A DNA stretch of 11,109 bases from Vairimorpha apis BRL 01. Its lineage: Eukaryota > Microsporidia > Nosematidae. The number at the start of each line of letters is the position of its first letter. Position 1 is the first letter of the stretch. The stretch spans positions 1 to 11,109 of the forward strand of contig KE646834.1 in NCBI GenBank assembly GCA_000447185.1, read 5' to 3'. Position numbers and translations under genes: made by a program. A model generated the notes under the pieces. That model did not search any database. It saw only the letters and a list, made by a program, of their open reading frames with translations, and was not told the origin of the DNA. Positions 8,076 through 11,109 of the stretch are shown here, piece after piece.

Positions 8076-9763
8076 AGAAAAATTATGAAAAAAACAAAAA
8101 ATTATTAAGTGCTTAAAACATTTCAATAATCTTATTATAATATAGTGTTCTGTATTTTAAAATCGAATGAAATTTATAAAAAATAATTATAAATATAAAA
8201 TTTTTATGATAAAATATGAAAATTAATATCAAAAAAGTTACTTTTATTAATTATCAAATTTTAATTTTAACTTTAAAAAATTGAACTCAATGAATTAATA
8301 AACATAATGAATTATCTTATTTTTTATTGAAATGTAATTGAATAGGTTTAAAAAAAATGGTGCATATGGACAATTATTCGATACCATATTCATCATTAAT
8401 TTATGTGAAAAAGTGTAAATTTTAATATTTATAATAAAAATATTAGATTTTTTAATTATATAAAAGGTTATATTTCGTAACTTTATTCTTTTAATTTAAC
8501 TAAATATATTTTTATAAATAAACATTTTTGAATATAAAAAATTTTAAAATACCTATTTTTATATTTAATTGAATTTTGAATAAAACTAACTACAAACAAG
8601 CTTAAAACAATACACTTCACATAAAAATAAAAAAATTTTGTAGAAGAAAGTGCATATTTATTGATTGAAAAAAATAATTAAATTCTAAATTTTAACATGA
8701 AACAATAATGTTTTGTTTATTAGGTGTTTATATAATTCACAAATGTTAAATTAATATTATTTATTTTTAAAACTATTTATCTATGTATTTAATATATGTG
8801 TCATACAACATCAAAATATTAAAATAAATATATGCATATTTTTAAATAAAAATTTACATTATTAGAATTATGTTTTATGTTCATAATAAAATATATTATT
8901 ATCAAAATAATGGTTTTGATGTATTTTTTAAATAAAAAGATAAAATATAATATTAAATTGATATTTTATTTTATTAAAATCAAAAAAATTAAATGTTTGA
9001 TTATTTTATCGTAACTTAATCCGAAAATTATATAAAATTTAAATATCAATGATTAATACTTTATATATGCAAATTTCATCTGTTTTTATATGAATAAAAT
9101 ATATCAATGTTGATTAATCTTATAACATTTAACTTACTTGTTTTTTTTATATTTAATATTTATAAAGATTATAAAATGATTTAGATAAAATAAATCGATA
9201 AAATACATTAAAAATTCAGAAAATTTTAATTCATTATACTTACTAACAGGTTATAAATTTTAATCAATCTATCATTGTTATACATAAAAATAATAATTTT
9301 ATCACTGTTTTTATAAAATATACACAACAATAAAAAATATTTTAAATCACTAAATTTTTTTTAATTTTATCTAAGTAATTTTATTTAATTATTGTTCCTA
9401 TATTTTATTTAATTTATCAATTTGTAATATTTTATTGATAGACTTTAATTTTAAAATTTTTATAAAATTTTAGTTCAATGTAAAAATATTGTATTAATGT
9501 TTAATATATTTCAGATAAAAAGTTTATATGTAAAAATATAATGTATAATGTTAATTTAATCTGTATAATTTTTTTTATTATTCTAAAATTAAGTAATTAA
9601 AATTCATATTTAATTAATTACATATGATTTAATTTAAAAATATTAAAGATTTAATTATAGTTATAAAATTTTTACATTATTTTATATTATAACTAATATA
9701 TATATTTAAATCATACAATATTTGTTTAATATATAAATAATAATAAAAAGAACTCCTAATAAT

Positions 9764-9979
9764 ATGAATATATTTACTTCGTGTTATCAGTTTATCTTTT
9801 TTATAATACTTTTAATAGCTAGTTTGGATTATGGAAATGATATAATTTTAAGAAAGACTTATGAGTTGGAAAATTTAACAAATATTAATGTAGTTATTTA
9901 TAATAATTATGTTAATGATTATGTTCTTACTAATAAAAAATTAAAAATTGATATTCTAAAAAAAGAAAATTGCTCCTAG
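9764..9979 (+). CDS. Orphan secreted-type protein, N-terminal frame (split gene)
   Basis: This 71-codon frame starts at the ATG after CTCCTAATAAT. Residues 1-20 (MNIFTSCYQFIFFIILLIAS) form a classic hydrophobic signal peptide or anchor with possible cleavage after the Ser; the rest is Asn/Tyr-rich and soluble-looking. The frame ends at TAG 9977-9979, shortly after an A7 run at 9958-9964. In the next frame the sequence stays coding from about 9965 (IAPRFSIYSDLDVSDD, then FLFDEEKK) to a TGA at 10062-10064. Two opposite one-base shifts, here and at a second A7 run (10051-10057), would join all pieces to the 342-codon frame at 10061 as one protein of about 441 residues. I recognise no family. Confidence 0.68.
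   Translation: MNIFTSCYQFIFFIILLIASLDYGNDIILRKTYELENLTNINVVIYNNYVNDYVLTNKKLKIDILKKENCS
9958..9965 (+). other. A7G tract at the first frame break of the last gene
   Basis: Seven A then G. Reading six A here would lead from the N-terminal frame straight into the middle frame (LKKK then IAPRF). This could be a sequencing or assembly homopolymer error, a true one-base insertion, or a site of transcript slippage. Confidence 0.6.
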
Positions 9980-10064
9980 ATTTTCTATTTATTCAGATTT
10001 AGATGTTTCTGATGATCCTAATATATTTATTTTATTTTTATTTGACGAAGAAAAAAAGAAATGA
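9965..10064 (+). CDS. Middle frame linking the two parts of the 9764-11089 gene
   Basis: This frame has no ATG of its own, but about 33 codons are open and acidic (YSDLDVSDDPNIFILFLF then DEEKKK). It fills the gap between the TAG at 9977 and the ATG at 10061. It lies one base forward of both neighbouring frames, which share the same phase. At its end the heptamer A AAA AAG (10052-10058) is in phase with this frame, and a one-base backward slip there enters the downstream 342-codon frame directly. It is best read as part of the same gene, not a separate one. Confidence 0.55.
10051..10058 (+). other. A7G tract, A AAA AAG slippery heptamer, at the second frame break
   Basis: Seven A then G, placed so that A AAA AAG (10052-10058) is read in phase by the middle frame. 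A -1 slip, or one extra A, leads into the frame of the ATG at 10061. The stop of the unshifted frame follows within two codons (TGA 10062-10064). The layout fits a programmed -1 shift site, but homopolymer error explains it equally well. No obvious strong stem follows in this AT-rich stretch. Confidence 0.5.
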
Positions 10065-11089
10065 ATTATTTTGAGATCAATTTAAATTTAGATCCTTGTT
10101 TTGATCAATTCAAATATAAACTTTTTTATAATCTTACAGAAATTAATTGCTTATATATTAAATGTACAGATTTTTTAAATAAAAATTACGATTCAGAAAA
10201 TTATGATAAAATTCTAAATGGACAACACAGTGATTTTTTTATTACTTTATTACGTAAAATAGTTATTAATTTAATGCACATTATACACATAAACCCGGAA
10301 ACTTATTATTTGTTGCATCCATTTAACAATATTTTAAATGATTTAAATAATTTAAAGGACACTATAAATATAAAAGAAAAAATTGAAAATTTTATAAAAT
10401 TATGCAAATCTTATATTTTACAAAATAATGTAAAAAGTTTATTTGAACAATCAGATTCCAGTTATAAACGTGATGCTTCATTAATTTCAAAGCGTTTTAT
10501 ATCATTAGGTCAATGTAAAGGTATGTTTCATTCTTACAGTTTATCTGAAAAAAAACGGATAATTAATGATACATCAAAGAAATGGATTAGATTTATTTAT
10601 AAGAAGAAAATTAGTTTAAAAAATATAAATAAATTTTTATTTGCAGAAATACAGGGAATAAAAAATTTGTTAGACAGATTTACAATTTTTATTTGCTATT
10701 TTAGCATGTGTAATAAAAAACTTAAATCAACAAAATATAATAATATATGCAGAACATTAATATTTGTATGGTTTTATAAATCATATTGGATAAATGATAG
10801 AAAACAAATAAATGAATTTTTGGAAGTTCTATATTATGCGACACATCCTCGCGAACAAAAGTTTAAAAGTTTACTCCTTCAATATGATTTATCATTATCA
10901 AGCACATGTTCATTTCATGAAATGATAAGTACTATGATTAAAAGATATTTATTTTTTTCACTTGAAATAAAATCTCTTTATACTATTGATTACGATGAAA
11001 TTGAAAAAGATGAAAATTTTCTCGAACTTAGTTGGTTTTTAATTGTGCACGCAATTGGTATTAAATTTAAAATGAGTGGTCTAAAATAA
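10061..11089 (+). CDS. Uncharacterised 342-codon protein, main body of the last gene
   Basis: This is the longest open frame in the window and certainly coding: 342 codons without a stop in about 80% AT sequence. The protein is Lys/Asn/Ile-rich, mostly helical by appearance, with nine cysteines and a few aromatic hydrophobic stretches (FTIFICYFSMC near residue 207, LIFVWFYKSYW near 232, LSWFLIVHAIGI near 325). These are too short or too interrupted to call membrane spans. No enzyme or fold motif was recognised. The ATG at 10061 is the first in frame, but there is no signal segment; that sits in 9764-9979, in the same phase, reached through a middle frame by two compensating one-base shifts. 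It is probably the body of a secreted or membrane-anchored, lineage-specific protein. It ends in TAA with AATAAA two bases later. Confidence 0.82.
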   Translation: MNYFEINLNLDPCFDQFKYKLFYNLTEINCLYIKCTDFLNKNYDSENYDKILNGQHSDFFITLLRKIVINLMHIIHINPETYYLLHPFNNILNDLNNLKDTINIKEKIENFIKLCKSYILQNNVKSLFEQSDSSYKRDASLISKRFISLGQCKGMFHSYSLSEKKRIINDTSKKWIRFIYKKKISLKNINKFLFAEIQGIKNLLDRFTIFICYFSMCNKKLKSTKYNNICRTLIFVWFYKSYWINDRKQINEFLEVLYYATHPREQKFKSLLLQYDLSLSSTCSFHEMISTMIKRYLFFSLEIKSLYTIDYDEIEKDENFLELSWFLIVHAIGIKFKMSGLK

Positions 11090-11090
11090 T

Positions 11091-11096
11091 AATAAA
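11091..11096 (+). terminator. Possible polyadenylation signal AATAAA
   Basis: AATAAA begins two bases after the TAA stop of the 342-codon frame, the same stop-proximal placement as after the 6051-6745 gene. The word is common here, so the call rests on position. Confidence 0.38.
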
Positions 11097-11109
11097 TAAT
11101 TTTATTATA

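Larger units (their letters stand above)
6759..9763. other. Gene desert of about 3 kb with traces of old coding sequence
   Basis: Almost pure A/T sequence between the two orphan genes. Stops are dense in all frames. Two places look slightly more protein-like and are listed separately (6858-7265 and about 7740-8075). Elsewhere, including 8230-9760, I see no gene, RNA, tandem repeat or mobile element. The last 40 bases before 9764 should contain the downstream gene's start signals; only generic TATA-like sequence (ATATATAAATAA) and CTCCTAATAAT before the ATG are visible. Confidence 0.5.

Noticed and set aside
8003..8077. Short ORF starting MKKIVILLLIIF, a signal-peptide look-alike
   Set aside because: Only 24 codons, mostly A/T runs that encode Lys and Ile by default, with no continuation.
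1..11109. tRNA, rRNA, CRISPR or bacterial operon features
   Set aside because: No GC-rich cloverleaf-like segment, spaced direct repeats, or Shine-Dalgarno-led gene series is visible.

Overview
The window is an extremely AT-rich eukaryotic segment. Non-coding lines fall to roughly 10% G+C, while the best-preserved part of the retroelement reaches about 40% (for example 26 G/C in 4561-4620). The AT richness, an LRR gene, orphan intronless genes with hydrophobic N-termini, AATAAA at stop codons and a restriction-like-endonuclease (RLE) retrotransposon together suggest a microsporidian of the AT-rich, transposon-loaded kind (Hamiltosporidium-, Edhazardia- or Anncaliia-like). This is an inference: the window has no rRNA, tRNA or housekeeping gene to prove it.

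Layout: (1) 209-1207, minus strand: a decayed leucine-rich-repeat gene with about ten LRRs, three nonsense codons and at least two frameshifts. (2) 1208-2470: AT-rich spacer ending in an inverted repeat. (3) about 2470-5690, plus strand: one dead, nearly full-length R2-like non-LTR retrotransposon. Its N-terminal region, reverse transcriptase, thumb/linker, CCHC zinc knuckle and C-terminal RLE are all in the expected order, but broken by about ten frameshifts and many stops, with key catalytic acids changed. (4) 6051-6745, plus: an orphan gene with an N-terminal membrane segment, split by a one-base frame break with a TAATG overlap. (5) 6746-9763: a gene desert of about 3 kb with two faint coding ghosts (6858-7265 and about 7740-8075). 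(6) 9764-11089, plus: a second orphan gene with an N-terminal signal-like segment. It reads in three pieces (9764-9979, about 9965-10064, 10061-11089) that would form one protein of about 441 residues if two opposite one-base shifts, both at A7G tracts, are allowed.

Nothing here forms a working pathway. It looks like a fast-evolving accessory region where host-interface-type genes (LRR and orphan secreted or membrane proteins) sit beside transposon wreckage and decay. The point most worth resolving is whether the A-tract frame breaks at 6317, 9958-9964 and 10051-10057 are assembly errors, pseudogenisation, or real slippage. The second break of the last gene is an A AAA AAG heptamer in exactly the register needed for -1 frameshifting into the 342-codon frame.
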